Positions 8,597 through 16,991 of a stretch of DNA of 64,000 nt are shown piece by piece. Position 1 is the stretch's first letter. Each line of letters opens with the position of its first letter. This DNA comes from Streptomyces cadmiisoli (GTDB taxonomy: Bacteria > Actinomycetota > Actinomycetes > Streptomycetales > Streptomycetaceae): positions 9,114,001-9,178,000 of the forward strand of contig NZ_CP030073.1 of NCBI RefSeq assembly GCF_003261055.1, read 5' to 3'. Made by a program: the position numbers and the translations under genes. The notes beneath the pieces are model-generated. The model saw only the letters and a program-made list of their open reading frames with translations. It was not told the origin of the DNA and searched no databases.

Positions 8597-9355
8597 ATGT
8601 CATTGCAGTTCGCCGGCAAGACCGCCCTGGTCACCGGGGGCGGATCCGGTATCGGGCGAGCCACGGCACTGGCGCTCGCGGCCGAGGGCGCGCTGGTCAC
8701 CGTCTCGGGTCGGACGGAGGAGACGCTGAAGGAGACGGTGCGCCTGGTCGAGGATGCCGGCGGCTCGGCCCGCCACTTCGTGGCCGATGTGTCTGACGAG
8801 TCCATGGTGGAAGCCACGGTCCGAGCGGCAGTCGGGGACACGGGCCGACTCGACTTCGCCGTGAACAACGCGGGCTACGACGGCGAGTTCCAGCTCACCA
8901 CGGACTACTCCACCGAGATGCTGGACCGGATGATCGCCGTCAATGTCCGTGGCGTGTTCCTGTCGATGAAGTACGAACTCCGGCAGATGGTCGCGCAGGG
9001 CCACGGCTCAGTGGTGAACATGTCCTCGGGCGCGGGGCTGGTGGGTGTGTCCGGGTTCTCCGGTTACACGGCCACCAAGGCGGCGGAGATCGGCATGACC
9101 AAGAGTTCGGCCCTTGAGGTGGCGCCGTACGGGATCCGCGTCAATGCCCTGTGCCCCGGTCTGGTGGACACACCGATGATCGCGACGATGGATCCGAACG
9201 AGGAACCCATGAAGTCGATCATTGCCGCCCACCCCCTGGGGCGGATAGCCGACGCGAACGAGATCGCCGACGCTGTCGTCTGGCTCTGCTCGGACAAGGC
9301 GGGTTTCGTCACGGGCGTGGCGCTGCCGATCGACGGCGGCTACTCGGTGCCGTGA
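8597..9355 (+). CDS. SDR-family oxidoreductase
   Basis: Short-chain dehydrogenase/reductase of 252 residues, NAD(P)-dependent. Classical motifs are in order: cofactor TGGGSGIG (residues 13-20), NNAG about residue 94, catalytic Ser in NMSSGAG, YTATK with catalytic Tyr/Lys, and PGLVDTPM. ATG 8597 follows GGAAGGGA and is preferred over an earlier start at 8561, which adds a non-conserved Arg/Thr-rich leader. The short spacing after the aldo/keto reductase suggests co-transcription. Substrate unknown. Confidence 0.92.
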   Translation: MSLQFAGKTALVTGGGSGIGRATALALAAEGALVTVSGRTEETLKETVRLVEDAGGSARHFVADVSDESMVEATVRAAVGDTGRLDFAVNNAGYDGEFQLTTDYSTEMLDRMIAVNVRGVFLSMKYELRQMVAQGHGSVVNMSSGAGLVGVSGFSGYTATKAAEIGMTKSSALEVAPYGIRVNALCPGLVDTPMIATMDPNEEPMKSIIAAHPLGRIADANEIADAVVWLCSDKAGFVTGVALPIDGGYSVP

Positions 9356-9365
9356 CGCACGACCG

Positions 9366-10090
9366 TCACGAGCCGTCCTCCTGGGAGGCCCGGCGCCTCG
9401 TGGGCTGCCGGCCGGTCGGGTGGGACTCCGGAGTGAGGGCTGCCCGAAGTGTGTGCAGGAGCTCGGAGTGGGAGGTGGAGCGGTCCCGGTACCGGGCGGC
9501 CACTCCGAGGAGCAGGCAATCCGTGATCAGCAGCGAGCTGAAGGCCTCCGCCGTGTAGCCGGTGGCCGAGTGGACGGCAGGCAGTGTCACGTCGACGCGT
9601 CCTGCCGGGGCCGGGCCGAGCGAGTCCGTCACGTGGACGGTCTTCGCTCCCACAGACTGGGCGTGGTCGATGACCACGCCCAGTTCCCTTGTCAGGCGGG
9701 CTGGTGCATAGATGACAACGGCATCGTTCTCGCGGAGCCCGAGCAGGCCGTCCGCGAGCAGGAACCCGGTAGCACCGACGAACCGCGTGGGATGACCCAG
9801 GCGGTTCATCTTCATGGCGAGGAACCGAGCGGGGATCTCGGAGAGGCCGACACCGAACGCGAGTACCTCGCGCGCCCGCGCCAGGACTTCCACGGCCTGC
9901 TCGAACTCCCCTGGAGGGACCAGCCGGAAGGTCTCCGTGAGCCGTTCGCTCGCCTTGGAGCAGACGTGGTCGAGTAAGGTGGCGGTCTCCCGCCCCGCGC
10001 CGTCGATGCGCCGACTGAGCCTGACGGAGGGCCGGGTGCCGTCGATGATCTGCAGTCCGATGCGCGAGCGTCCCGGCGGGACGCCTTGCC
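9366..10090 (-). pseudogene. MurR/RpiR-type regulator remnant, SIS domain
   Basis: The frame holds a sugar-isomerase (SIS) domain: VLAFGVGLSEIPARFLAMKMNRLG, ENDAVVIYAPARLTRELGVVIDHAQSVGAKTVHVTDS and AFSSLLITDCLLLGVAARY. Homologous-looking codons extend upstream to about 10090 (TATLLDHVCSKASERLTETF), but the N-terminal RpiR HTH of about 80 residues is missing and the sequence runs into a different gene fragment on the other strand. No good start is seen upstream of GTG 9893. It would bind phosphosugars but not DNA. Likely a deletion relic. Confidence 0.7.
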
Positions 10091-10231
10091 GAGGCGAACG
10101 CTGCCCTGAGCGTCGGCGGGTACGTCCCCGTTGGTCTGCTGCCGGTCGTCACCGGTTACCTCAGCGACGTCATCGGCCTGCCCGCCGCCACCACGGCGTT
10201 CACTGTCGTGGTCGCCGCCGGAGCCATGTAG
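10082..10231 (+). pseudogene. MFS transporter, C-terminal scrap
   Basis: The frame reads RLAEANAALSVGGYVPVGLL, then TGYLSDVIGLP and TAFTVVVAAGAM before TAG 10229. This hydrophobic pattern matches the last two transmembrane helices of a major facilitator transporter. There is no start and the remaining roughly 350 residues are gone. After TAG the frame continues VATRRH, a plausible MFS tail, so the stop itself may be a mutation. It abuts the RpiR remnant, marking a deletion junction near 10085. Confidence 0.55.
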
Positions 10232-10250
10232 GTGGCGACCCGCCGCCACC

Positions 10251-10655
10251 TCACTGCTTGACCCGCGTCCCTCGGACCGGAAGCCGCACCGGATTCGCGA
10301 GCGGCATCAGTGATCCGATTCGTAGTCCACGTCCTGCTCCATCTCCGCCGCATATCAAGACGTGGTGATCTCGAATGACACGCAGGTGGACAGGGCCTTC
10401 TGCATGACGGATCGCATTGGTGACCAGCTTGCTGACCACCAGCTCGGCGACGAATGCCGTCGCTTCGAGCCCTCACATCGTGAGCTGTCGTTGGAGCGGA
10501 CTGCGTGCGGTGGCGACGTTCGCCTCCCGCACGACCTGGTGCTGCTGCAAGCGGACTGGTACCGCACCTACGACGCGCTCCCTTCGCCCAGTCCGGTGCG
10601 CACGACGTTCCTGCGCCGCCGTCTGTAATCGCTGTCGGTCCGGCTGCGCTGGCAC
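10251..10655 (-). pseudogene. HATPase regulator remnant with nonsense codon
   Basis: Remnant of an anti-sigma-like ATP-binding protein (HATPase_c). On the minus strand VATARSPLQRQLTM is followed by TGA at 10475-10473, then GLEATAFVAELVVSKLVTNAIRHAEGPVHLRVI. In relatives a Trp precedes GLE, so TGG became TGA. The N-box (ELVVSKLVTNAIRH) is nearly intact, while the glycine-rich G1/G2 boxes at the C-terminus are lost after ICGGDGAGRGL. A whole homologue is present at 55129-55584. Not functional. Confidence 0.65.
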
Positions 10656-10746
10656 CGGACGGGATGCGTGCTGTGGACATGTCTCCTCCGGTGTTCTGTG
10701 GTGAAGCCCGGGGGTTGTCCGGGTTGCCCGTACCGGCTCGGGGGAG

Positions 10747-11292
10747 TCAATCCGGCCGGGCCGGTGCGGGAGTCTGGGGGGCTCTCAGTGGGTCCGGGAA
10801 CTCGTGCAGGACCAGCAGTGCCCGGCAGGCGGTTGCCAGGTTGTGCAGGGCGTCCGCCTGCCGTGCAGTGACGATGTCGATTGCTAGGGCGCGGTTGGCC
10901 GAGGCGATGACGTGCTGGGCGGTCCGCTGGTGCTCGCCCTGCATGCGCGGGAGCAGTTGCTGAATCTCGGGCATGAGGAGCTGGGTCTGTCCGCGCAGGC
11001 AGCCCACGAGATGCGCCCGTTCCTCACCGTTGGGCAGCGCCGGTTCCCACAGTGCCAGTGCGCAGGTGCGGCGGATGTGGTCGGCGTCGATGGGCGCCGA
11101 TCCGGAGCGGGCTTGCAGGAGAGCGATCATGTTGGCCTCACGGGCGAGGGGTGGGTGGGAGGCGCCGGCCGCGGCCGCGGCCGGGTTGACGGTCTGCTCG
11201 TGGACCGCGATGCGAAAAGGCGTGATGGCGGCGAGGTTGCCGACCGTCCACGGCGCGGTCGGCGTGGCCCCTGGCGGGTCTCGGTCGCTCAT
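10747..11292 (-). CDS. DUF6415-like protein
   Basis: A 181-residue protein. The C-terminal part, HLVGCLRGQTQLLMPEIQQLLPRMQGEHQRTAQHVI and NLATACRALLVLHEFPDPL, resembles DUF6415, an uncharacterised actinomycete family often beside regulators and natural-product genes; a second member is at 55581-55991. ATG 11292 overlaps the stop of the preceding gene (ATGA), supporting coupling. No membrane segment or catalytic motif is visible; the family is helical, and a regulatory role would be a guess. Confidence 0.7.
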   Translation of the reverse strand: MSDRDPPGATPTAPWTVGNLAAITPFRIAVHEQTVNPAAAAAGASHPPLAREANMIALLQARSGSAPIDADHIRRTCALALWEPALPNGEERAHLVGCLRGQTQLLMPEIQQLLPRMQGEHQRTAQHVIASANRALAIDIVTARQADALHNLATACRALLVLHEFPDPLRAPQTPAPARPD

Positions 11293-11846
11293 GCGATCAC
11301 CTGGGGCGTGTCTGCCTGCTGCTGCGGCGCCGCGTGTAGGAGCGCGTGCAGCAGCGTGTACAGGTGCTCGGGGTCGGCATGCCGCTGGGGGATGACGTCG
11401 GGCGGCGTCAGCCAGAACGGGCCGGGCGGCGCCACGCTCTCCAGACGAGGCACGCCCACGTGATGGACGTAGGGCTGGGTGCCTCCCAGGCATTCCACCC
11501 GGGCCGAGGCGAGATCGCGGGGCCAGTCCTTGTCCGTACGCGGCGGGACCAGGAGGTACATGAAGGGCCTGTACGGGTCACAGAAGGCCGATCCGCCCAC
11601 CTTCAGTTCCCCGAGCCGCTGAACCAGTTCCTGGAGCGTGGTGGCGCGGTCGAAGCCCGGGTGCAGGACGTCGTACGGCACGCGTACGGCGTCCCACTCC
11701 ACACCGGCCGTCAGCAGTGCCACACCGGGGCTGCGCCACTCACTGATGGCCGTTTGCCGGTCCGGGGCTGCTGTCAGCAGCCACTCGTAGGCTGCGGCCC
11801 GGCGCTCTCTCTCGGGCCTGGGCAGGACGTAGCTGTCGGGCGTCAC
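11289..11846 (-). CDS. Conserved hypothetical protein upstream of DUF6415
   Basis: A 185-residue protein containing WLLTAAPDRQTAISEWRSPGVALLTAG and WDAVRVPYDVLHPG. The layout resembles the small N-terminal part of primase-polymerase-like proteins seen in many streptomycetes, but catalytic residues are not obvious, so I assign no function. It is the first gene of a two-gene unit: its TGA overlaps the ATG of the DUF6415 gene. The region 11847-12097 separates it from a divergent aminotransferase gene and should hold both promoters. Confidence 0.65.
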   Translation of the reverse strand: MTPDSYVLPRPERERRAAAYEWLLTAAPDRQTAISEWRSPGVALLTAGVEWDAVRVPYDVLHPGFDRATTLQELVQRLGELKVGGSAFCDPYRPFMYLLVPPRTDKDWPRDLASARVECLGGTQPYVHHVGVPRLESVAPPGPFWLTPPDVIPQRHADPEHLYTLLHALLHAAPQQQADTPQVIA

Positions 11847-12097
11847 CGGACCGCGCCTTTTGTACGTGGTTCAGCCGCGGCGAAGAACGCATGCTTCGCT
11901 GTTGCGCACCGGTCATAGATGAACGCCAGTAATGGCGAGTCGCCCATCGGATACCACCTGGTCACAGTGAGTGTTTGGGAGGTCACTAGACAACACCCTT
12001 GAGTCATGGCAATGGAAGGAACTTTTGGCGAACTTATAGGCCGTCAACTTGGGGCTGACACTCGGCAATTGCCCGGCTTGCTGCCATCCTGGTGAAC

Positions 12098-12874
12098 ATG
12101 GCGACCCTGAACGGACGACCCGTTACCCCCGATGCCCTGCTGACTCTGGCGCTGACGAACTTCGGCCACTTCACATCCATGCGCGTGGACGACCATCGCG
12201 TACGCGGCCTTGATCTGCATCTTGCGCGCCTGGTCAGGGACTGCCGGACGGTGATGGGCGCGGAACTGGACCCGGAGAGGGTCCGCAGCTACGTCCGCCA
12301 GGCCGCAGGCGATCTGGCGGGTTCCTTCGTCGTGCGCGTCACCATCTTCGATCCGGCCGTCGAGATGGCACACCCCGACAAGGCGAACAACCCCAGCGTC
12401 CTGGTCACTGTGCGCCCGGCCGGCGACCTGCCGATGCCCCCACTGCGCGTAAAGTCCGTCCGCTACGAGCGGGACGTGCCCGCGGTCAAACACGCAGGTC
12501 TGTTCGGAGCCCTGCACGCCCGACGCTCGGCGCTCCTGGACGGCTACGACGATGCACTGTTCGTCGGCCCGGACGACCACGTGTCCGAAGGCGGAACGTG
12601 GAACGTTGGCTTCATCGGTGAGGACGGAGTCGTGTGGCCCAAGGCCGACGTGTTGCCGGGTGTGACGATGGCACTTCTCCAGCAGACCGGGCAGCACCAC
12701 ACCGCGCCGGTGACCCTCGCGGAAGCGCAGGGCATGCACGCCGCTTTCGCCACCAACACCACGATCGGAGTGCGGGCGCTGTCCACCATCGATGACGTAC
12801 CGATGGCCACAGAGCACCCCACGCTCACCCAGCTCCGGGACGCCTATCTCGCCGTCCCCGGCGAGCGACTGTAA
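12098..12874 (+). CDS. Aminotransferase class IV-family PLP enzyme
   Basis: Predicted PLP-dependent fold-type IV protein of 258 residues, the group containing branched-chain aminotransferases and 4-amino-4-deoxychorismate lyase. Supporting segments are NFGHFTSMRVDDHRVRGLDLHLARL, the candidate Schiff-base lysine in VPAVKHAGLFG, and the cofactor-binding DHVSEGGTWNVGFI with Glu. ATG 12098 is two codons after an alternative GTG 12092. It is 12 bp ahead of an FGE-like gene, probably co-transcribed. Substrate cannot be told from sequence. Confidence 0.85.
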   Translation: MATLNGRPVTPDALLTLALTNFGHFTSMRVDDHRVRGLDLHLARLVRDCRTVMGAELDPERVRSYVRQAAGDLAGSFVVRVTIFDPAVEMAHPDKANNPSVLVTVRPAGDLPMPPLRVKSVRYERDVPAVKHAGLFGALHARRSALLDGYDDALFVGPDDHVSEGGTWNVGFIGEDGVVWPKADVLPGVTMALLQQTGQHHTAPVTLAEAQGMHAAFATNTTIGVRALSTIDDVPMATEHPTLTQLRDAYLAVPGERL

Positions 12875-12886
12875 AGGGGATACGCC

Positions 12887-13804
12887 ATGACGGGGGTTGC
12901 GCGGTGGACGGGGCGGGAGGTCTTGGCCTTCCGTACCGCCCTACGGCAGAACGGGCGTGACTTCGCCGCATCGGTCGGAGTCAGTCACCGCATGCTGGTC
13001 AAGTGGGAAAAACAGGGCGCGAACATTGTGCCGCGAGCTGCGAATCAGACCGCGCTGGACACGATGCTCTCGACAGCACTCCCTGCGGTGCAAGAGCGGT
13101 TCGCTACTTTGATCACCGAGCAGGCCGCAGCGGAACACGATGCGCGAGCCGAGGCCCTCTTACGCCGAGAACCCCACTACGCCAAGAGCCCGATCGACGG
13201 GAAGCTGATGGTCTCCGTTGACGCGGGCATCTTCCGGGCCGGGCGGGGCAACAGGCCCACTTGGCTGGAGGCCTTCTCCATCGACGTGTACCCGACGACG
13301 AACGCGGACTACGCACGCTTCGTCAGGGCGACTGGCCACCGGGCCCCGCAGCACTGGCCGGGCGGAAAGTGCCCAGACAGCATCTTTGACCACCCAGTGG
13401 TGTGGGTGACGTGGCACGACGCTGACGCCTATGCCGAGTGGGCCGGCAAGGCGCTGCCCACGAGCGAGCAATGGGAGAAGGCAGCCCGCGGCACCAAGGG
13501 CCGCGCCTACCCGTGGGGCGACGCGCCCACGGCCGCCAAATGCAACGTGCTCGACTCCGAGATTGGGCGAACCACTCCCGTCTCCCGCTACCAGTCGGGG
13601 GTGAGCCCGTACGGCGTGTTCGACATGTGCGGGAACACGTGGGAATGGTGCGCATCCGAATCGGAGCCCGGTCGGCACGAGTTGAAGGGGAGCGCGTTCA
13701 CGTCCCCCTTCATCCATGCCACCCCGTCGCTCTTCAACGCCGCCAACGCCACGATGCAGGACAACGACACCGGGTTCCGCTGCGTCAGCCTGTCTCCGGA
13801 ATGA
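12887..13804 (+). CDS. HTH plus SUMF1/FGE-sulfatase domain protein
   Basis: A 305-residue two-part protein. Residues about 5-50 (WTGREVLAFRTALRQNGRDFAASVGVSHRMLVKWEKQG) resemble an XRE-type HTH. Residues about 100-303 form a formylglycine-generating-enzyme-like domain: FSIDVYPTTNADYARFVRATGHRAP, PVVWVTWHDADAYAEWAGKALPTSEQWEKAARG, YGVFDMCGNTWEWC and the terminal GFRCVS. Family members include sulfatase activators and EgtB-type iron oxygenases; the copper-binding cysteine pair of true FGE is not obvious. Start ATG 12887 has AAGGGGAT upstream. The DNA-binding plus FGE fusion beside an aminotransferase is unusual. Confidence 0.85.
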   Translation: MTGVARWTGREVLAFRTALRQNGRDFAASVGVSHRMLVKWEKQGANIVPRAANQTALDTMLSTALPAVQERFATLITEQAAAEHDARAEALLRREPHYAKSPIDGKLMVSVDAGIFRAGRGNRPTWLEAFSIDVYPTTNADYARFVRATGHRAPQHWPGGKCPDSIFDHPVVWVTWHDADAYAEWAGKALPTSEQWEKAARGTKGRAYPWGDAPTAAKCNVLDSEIGRTTPVSRYQSGVSPYGVFDMCGNTWEWCASESEPGRHELKGSAFTSPFIHATPSLFNAANATMQDNDTGFRCVSLSPE

Positions 13805-13925
13805 CCCCCACCGGAGCGTGGCCTCCCCACGGCACCTTGGACAGCGGGTCCTCCGCCGTGGCCGTGACCGGCCTGTCGTACACCGTGTCCGCGGTCTGCG
13901 ACTCCGCTGACCAACGGCCTGCCGG

Positions 13926-14300
13926 TTGCGCTCCCGGAGCGGCACCCCCGCGGCGATTGGCTACGGTCGGTGGCGCATGCCCTCAGGAAGACTCGACCGG
14001 GGCGAGACTCTGCCCGCCGGCGCTGTCCGCGAGCTGCACGAGGAGACCGGGATCACCGTCGACCCGACCGACCTCCGCCTTGTCCAGGTGGTGCACCACC
14101 GCCAGGGCGACGAAGTCGAGCGGATCGACTTCTTCTTCGAGGCTGAGGAATGGGAAGGCGAGCCCGTCAACCAAGGACCGGACAGGTACATGGCTCTGGC
14201 CTGATTTACCGTGCACGAACTGCCCCATGACATCATCGAATACCCACGTGAAGGCCTGCTGGGCACTTCAACGGCACAGGCCCCCTCGCCGCGCACAACT
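13926..14300 (+). pseudogene. Nudix hydrolase, truncated with nonsense codon
   Basis: Nudix-fold pyrophosphohydrolase remnant. The box is complete: GRLDRGETLPAGAVRELHEETGI. After DRYMALA the frame meets TGA 14202-14204 and continues in the same frame as FTVHELPHDIIEYPREGLLG, the expected C-terminus; the stop takes the place of a Trp (TGG to TGA). The N-terminus is also missing, the frame being closed upstream of TTG 13926. A truncated 92-residue product is possible but would lack the last helix. Full homologues are about 140-150 residues. Confidence 0.75.
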
Positions 14301-14580
14301 GGCAGTAGCAACGCCGATCGCCAAGCCCGCGGGACGCGGCTGACCATGGCGGTCTTGTGTGGTTGTTGCTGGATCGTGTCCGGTGGTCGGGGCTGGTGGT
14401 CGTCGGTGTGGTCGGGGTCGTCGGGTGCGCTGAAGGGATGAACCTCTCCCACGCTTCTTCGCTCAGTGGTCACCGCAACTTCGCGTCTACCCCCTCGCTG
14501 CAGACCTGTGGCGGCCGGGTGTTCGTGGCCTGCGGGGGAGGGCGGTGACTCGTCTCGGGGTGGGGGTTCGTCGTGGGGTG

Positions 14581-14979
14581 ATGGCCGCGGACGGGTCCGC
14601 CCCGTCCGCCTGGTTCACTCAGGTCGCCAATGCCCTGTTCCGCGACAGCGGGCTTACGTTTCGGGCGAAGGGGATTTTCGGTTTCCTCAGTACCCATGTG
14701 ACCGGCTGGCGGGTCACGGTCGCTGACCTGGTGGGTGCCGGGCCTGATGGGCGGGATGCGGTGCGTGCCGGTGTGAGCGAGCTGGAGAGGTTCGGCTATC
14801 TGGTCCGTGAGCAGGTGCGGTGCGATGACGGGACGCTCGGCGGTATCGTCTACTCGATCACGGACCGGCCGGCCCTCGGTGACGCCGGCCGGGGGCCTGC
14901 GGCCGGCAGCCCCCGGCCGTGTCCGGGTCGTCGAGTCGGGCGGGGGCCGGTTTCGAGGCGGGGATCCGCCGTGGGGTGA
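14581..14979 (+). CDS. Winged-helix protein, paralogue A
   Basis: A 132-residue protein whose first 90 residues (WFTQVANALFRDSGLTFRAKGIFGFLSTHVTGWRVTVADL, then DAVRAGVSELERFGYLVREQ) form the winged-helix domain of a family common in Streptomyces and resembling plasmid-replication HTH domains. Start is ATG 14581 or the in-frame GTG 14545. The tail after ITDRPAL is low-complexity Arg/Gly/Pro and the stop overlaps the start of paralogue B (TGATG). It looks like a truncated tandem copy of B. Confidence 0.6.
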   Translation: MAADGSAPSAWFTQVANALFRDSGLTFRAKGIFGFLSTHVTGWRVTVADLVGAGPDGRDAVRAGVSELERFGYLVREQVRCDDGTLGGIVYSITDRPALGDAGRGPAAGSPRPCPGRRVGRGPVSRRGSAVG

Positions 14980-15428
14980 TGGCGGCGGACCGTTTCACGC
15001 AGATCGCGAACGGCCTGTTCCGCGATCCTCGGCTTTCGTTCAAGGCGCAGGGTCTGTTCGGGTTGATCAGTACGCACCGGGACGGCTGGCGGATCAGCGT
15101 GGCGGATCTGGCGCGCCGCGGCCGCGACGGCGAGGCAGCCGTCAGGAGCGGGCTCAAGGAGCTGGAGAAGCATGGCTTCCTGCGCCGGGGACGCGAGCGC
15201 CGTCCGGACGGCACGCTCGGTGCGGCAGCGTACGTCATCACCGATTCACCCAGTCAGCAACGCTGCAGGTCGCAGCCGATGTCGGGTTTCCCACCGGTGG
15301 ATGACCCGACGTCGGCTGACCACCTGACTAAGAACACCATCGGAAAGAACACCACGAAGCAGAAGACCACACCCCTCCGTCCCGGCCACCGCGGCGACAA
15401 CGAGGCTCGCAGCGAAGCTGCAGCCTGA
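14979..15428 (+). pseudogene. Winged-helix protein, paralogue B, frameshifted
   Basis: Same family as the preceding copy: FTQIANGLFRDPRLSFKAQGLFGLISTHRDGW, then AAVRSGLKELEKHGFLRRGRERRPDGTLG. In full-length relatives this N-terminal domain is followed by a linker (KNTIGKNTTKQKT here) and a C-terminal domain beginning HPGIRLLLDIGA. Here the frame closes at 15428, and the C-terminal domain continues one frame away from about 15421 (LQPEPAASPPRGPRVDEMHPGIRLLL). A frameshift between about 15390 and 15425 has split the gene. The 149-residue product may still bind DNA. Confidence 0.7.
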
Positions 15429-15459
15429 GCCGGCAGCATCGCCGCCGCGCGGGCCGCGG

Positions 15460-16449
15460 GTGGACGAGATGCATCCGGGTATCCGGCTGCTGCTCGACAT
15501 CGGTGCCCGCCGTCCGGACCTCCTGCTGACCGATCAGGGCCGCGTGATCACCGCGATGATGGAGGCCGGCTGGAACAGCGCGCAGTTACGCCACGTCATC
15601 ACCCACCGGCCTTTACCGGACCGGGTCCGCACCACCGTCGGCGCGATCATCGCCGCCCGGCTGCGTGCTGTCCACGCTTACCAGCCGCCGGCCCTTCCGG
15701 ACAGCTGGCGCCACGACAGCGACGTCCCGGGAGGCGTGGCGCCTGTGGTACCCGTATCCCAGTGGTCGTCCACGGTGCCCGCTTTCCGCACGGTGGTCGC
15801 GGCCCTGGCCTACCGGGCGCTGGTGGAGTGCTCCGGCTGCGGCGCTGTCGCTTGTCAGCCCCAAAGACGTCGCCCCCGACTGGTGGCTCGGCCTCGCCTG
15901 CGGCAGGCCATCGCCCGGACCGAAGACGCCACGCGAGAACGTAGCCCCAGCGGGCGCCGCCCAGAGGAAGCCGACGATCTTCTGGGCACTTTCGCCACCG
16001 ACGGGGCATTTGGCTTCGATCCCTTCCCCTTCCTCCAAGCAATTCACGATGCCGGATTGCGCGCGGTAGTCATCGGCCAGGTCGCCGGCATCATGCACGG
16101 CTCGACCGAACTGACCGGGGACCTCGACCTGCTCTGGGACGGCACTCCTGACGAGGCGCACGCTTTGCGCGACGCCCTGGCCCTGTGCGGCTGCACCGGA
16201 CTGCCTGATCTCGACCGCTCACAGGTGGGGTACCGGGTCACCGGTGCCAGCGGAGACCTGTGCACCCCCGCCCTGCCCTGGGGCGCCATGGATGTCACCC
16301 CCTGCCTGACCTTGGCGCAGACCACCCGTGACCCCGCAGGATTCACCATCCGCTACGCCGCACTCGACGACCTGATCCGCATGCGGCGGGCCCTCGGCCG
16401 TCCGAAGGACCAGCGCCGCGCAGACGAACTCGCCCGGCTGCGCACCTGA
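15460..16449 (+). CDS. Fused ORF: HTH-family C-terminus plus nucleotidyltransferase
   Basis: One open frame of 329 residues joins two unrelated parts. Residues 1-130 (HPGIRLLLDIGARRPDLLLTDQG, LRHVITHRPLPDRVRTTVGAIIAARLRAV, YRALVECSGCG) are the C-terminal domain of the split winged-helix gene. Residues about 175-329 are a nucleotidyltransferase-fold protein: LRAVVIGQVAGIMHGSTELTGDLDLLWDG has the GS-x8-DxD catalytic pattern, and IRYAALDDLIRMRRALGRPKDQRRADELARL is the usual C-terminus of AbiEii/MNT-like antitoxin-linked enzymes. No separate start for the second part is evident. The junction near 15860 looks like a deletion fusion; whether the fusion is translated is unknown. Confidence 0.6.
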   Translation: MDEMHPGIRLLLDIGARRPDLLLTDQGRVITAMMEAGWNSAQLRHVITHRPLPDRVRTTVGAIIAARLRAVHAYQPPALPDSWRHDSDVPGGVAPVVPVSQWSSTVPAFRTVVAALAYRALVECSGCGAVACQPQRRRPRLVARPRLRQAIARTEDATRERSPSGRRPEEADDLLGTFATDGAFGFDPFPFLQAIHDAGLRAVVIGQVAGIMHGSTELTGDLDLLWDGTPDEAHALRDALALCGCTGLPDLDRSQVGYRVTGASGDLCTPALPWGAMDVTPCLTLAQTTRDPAGFTIRYAALDDLIRMRRALGRPKDQRRADELARLRT

Positions 16450-16948
16450 CTCGGTATGACCAGCACTCACAGCCGTGCTACCGGGACCTCGTCGGCGTCA
16501 TCCGTAGGACGGCCGCGGAAGCCGGTTCTTGAGGAAATGGCATAGCGGCTGCTTCTGCGACCACTGCTGGCGGGCGGCCTCACCGCCGACGCAGCGGCGC
16601 CCCTGAGATACGGGCCGGGTGGTTGTGCTGGGCGGAGGGACGGGTAAGGAAGTTCGCAGCCCTTGGTCTTCGAGGGGAAGGCCAGGGGCGACCTGCCATG
16701 ACAGGACGGTCATCGAAACCAGCGGTTCCCAACCCACGCCGGCGAACCGGAACCGCCCAATACTCGATGCACGCCTGTCACCTCGCTCAACGCGCAGAAC
16801 CCACGGCGGTCACGCTGCCGTCAACTCTCACCTCAGCGCGGCTGCCGAGACGCGATATCTCGACGACGGCTGGTGGGGAAGTGAGCGGACCGCGAGGGCT
16901 CCTGCCGCACCGGAACGGCCCGCTGCACCCCGGATATCAACAACGAAG
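16450..16948. other. Intergenic, no gene recognised
   Basis: About 500 bases without a convincing coding frame on either strand. Several frames are open only because of base composition, and none shows family motifs or a ribosome binding site. It ends at the terminator hairpin of the sigma operon. Confidence 0.5.
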
Positions 16949-16975
16949 CGGGCCGCCGACTTCGTCGGCGGCCCG
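16949..16975 (-). terminator. Terminator of sigma/membrane-protein operon
   Basis: CGGGCCGCCGAC at 16949-16960 pairs with 16964-16975 around a TTC loop (12-bp perfect stem). It lies 17 bp past the stop of the minus-strand gene ending at 16992. No long T-run follows on the minus strand, typical of Streptomyces terminators. Confidence 0.7.
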
Positions 16976-16991
16976 TCAAGAAGGATCGAGG

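Noticed and set aside
7447..8868. Minus-strand frame of 473 codons opposite the aldo/keto reductase and SDR
   Set aside because: Shadow frame; both plus-strand genes have complete catalytic motifs.
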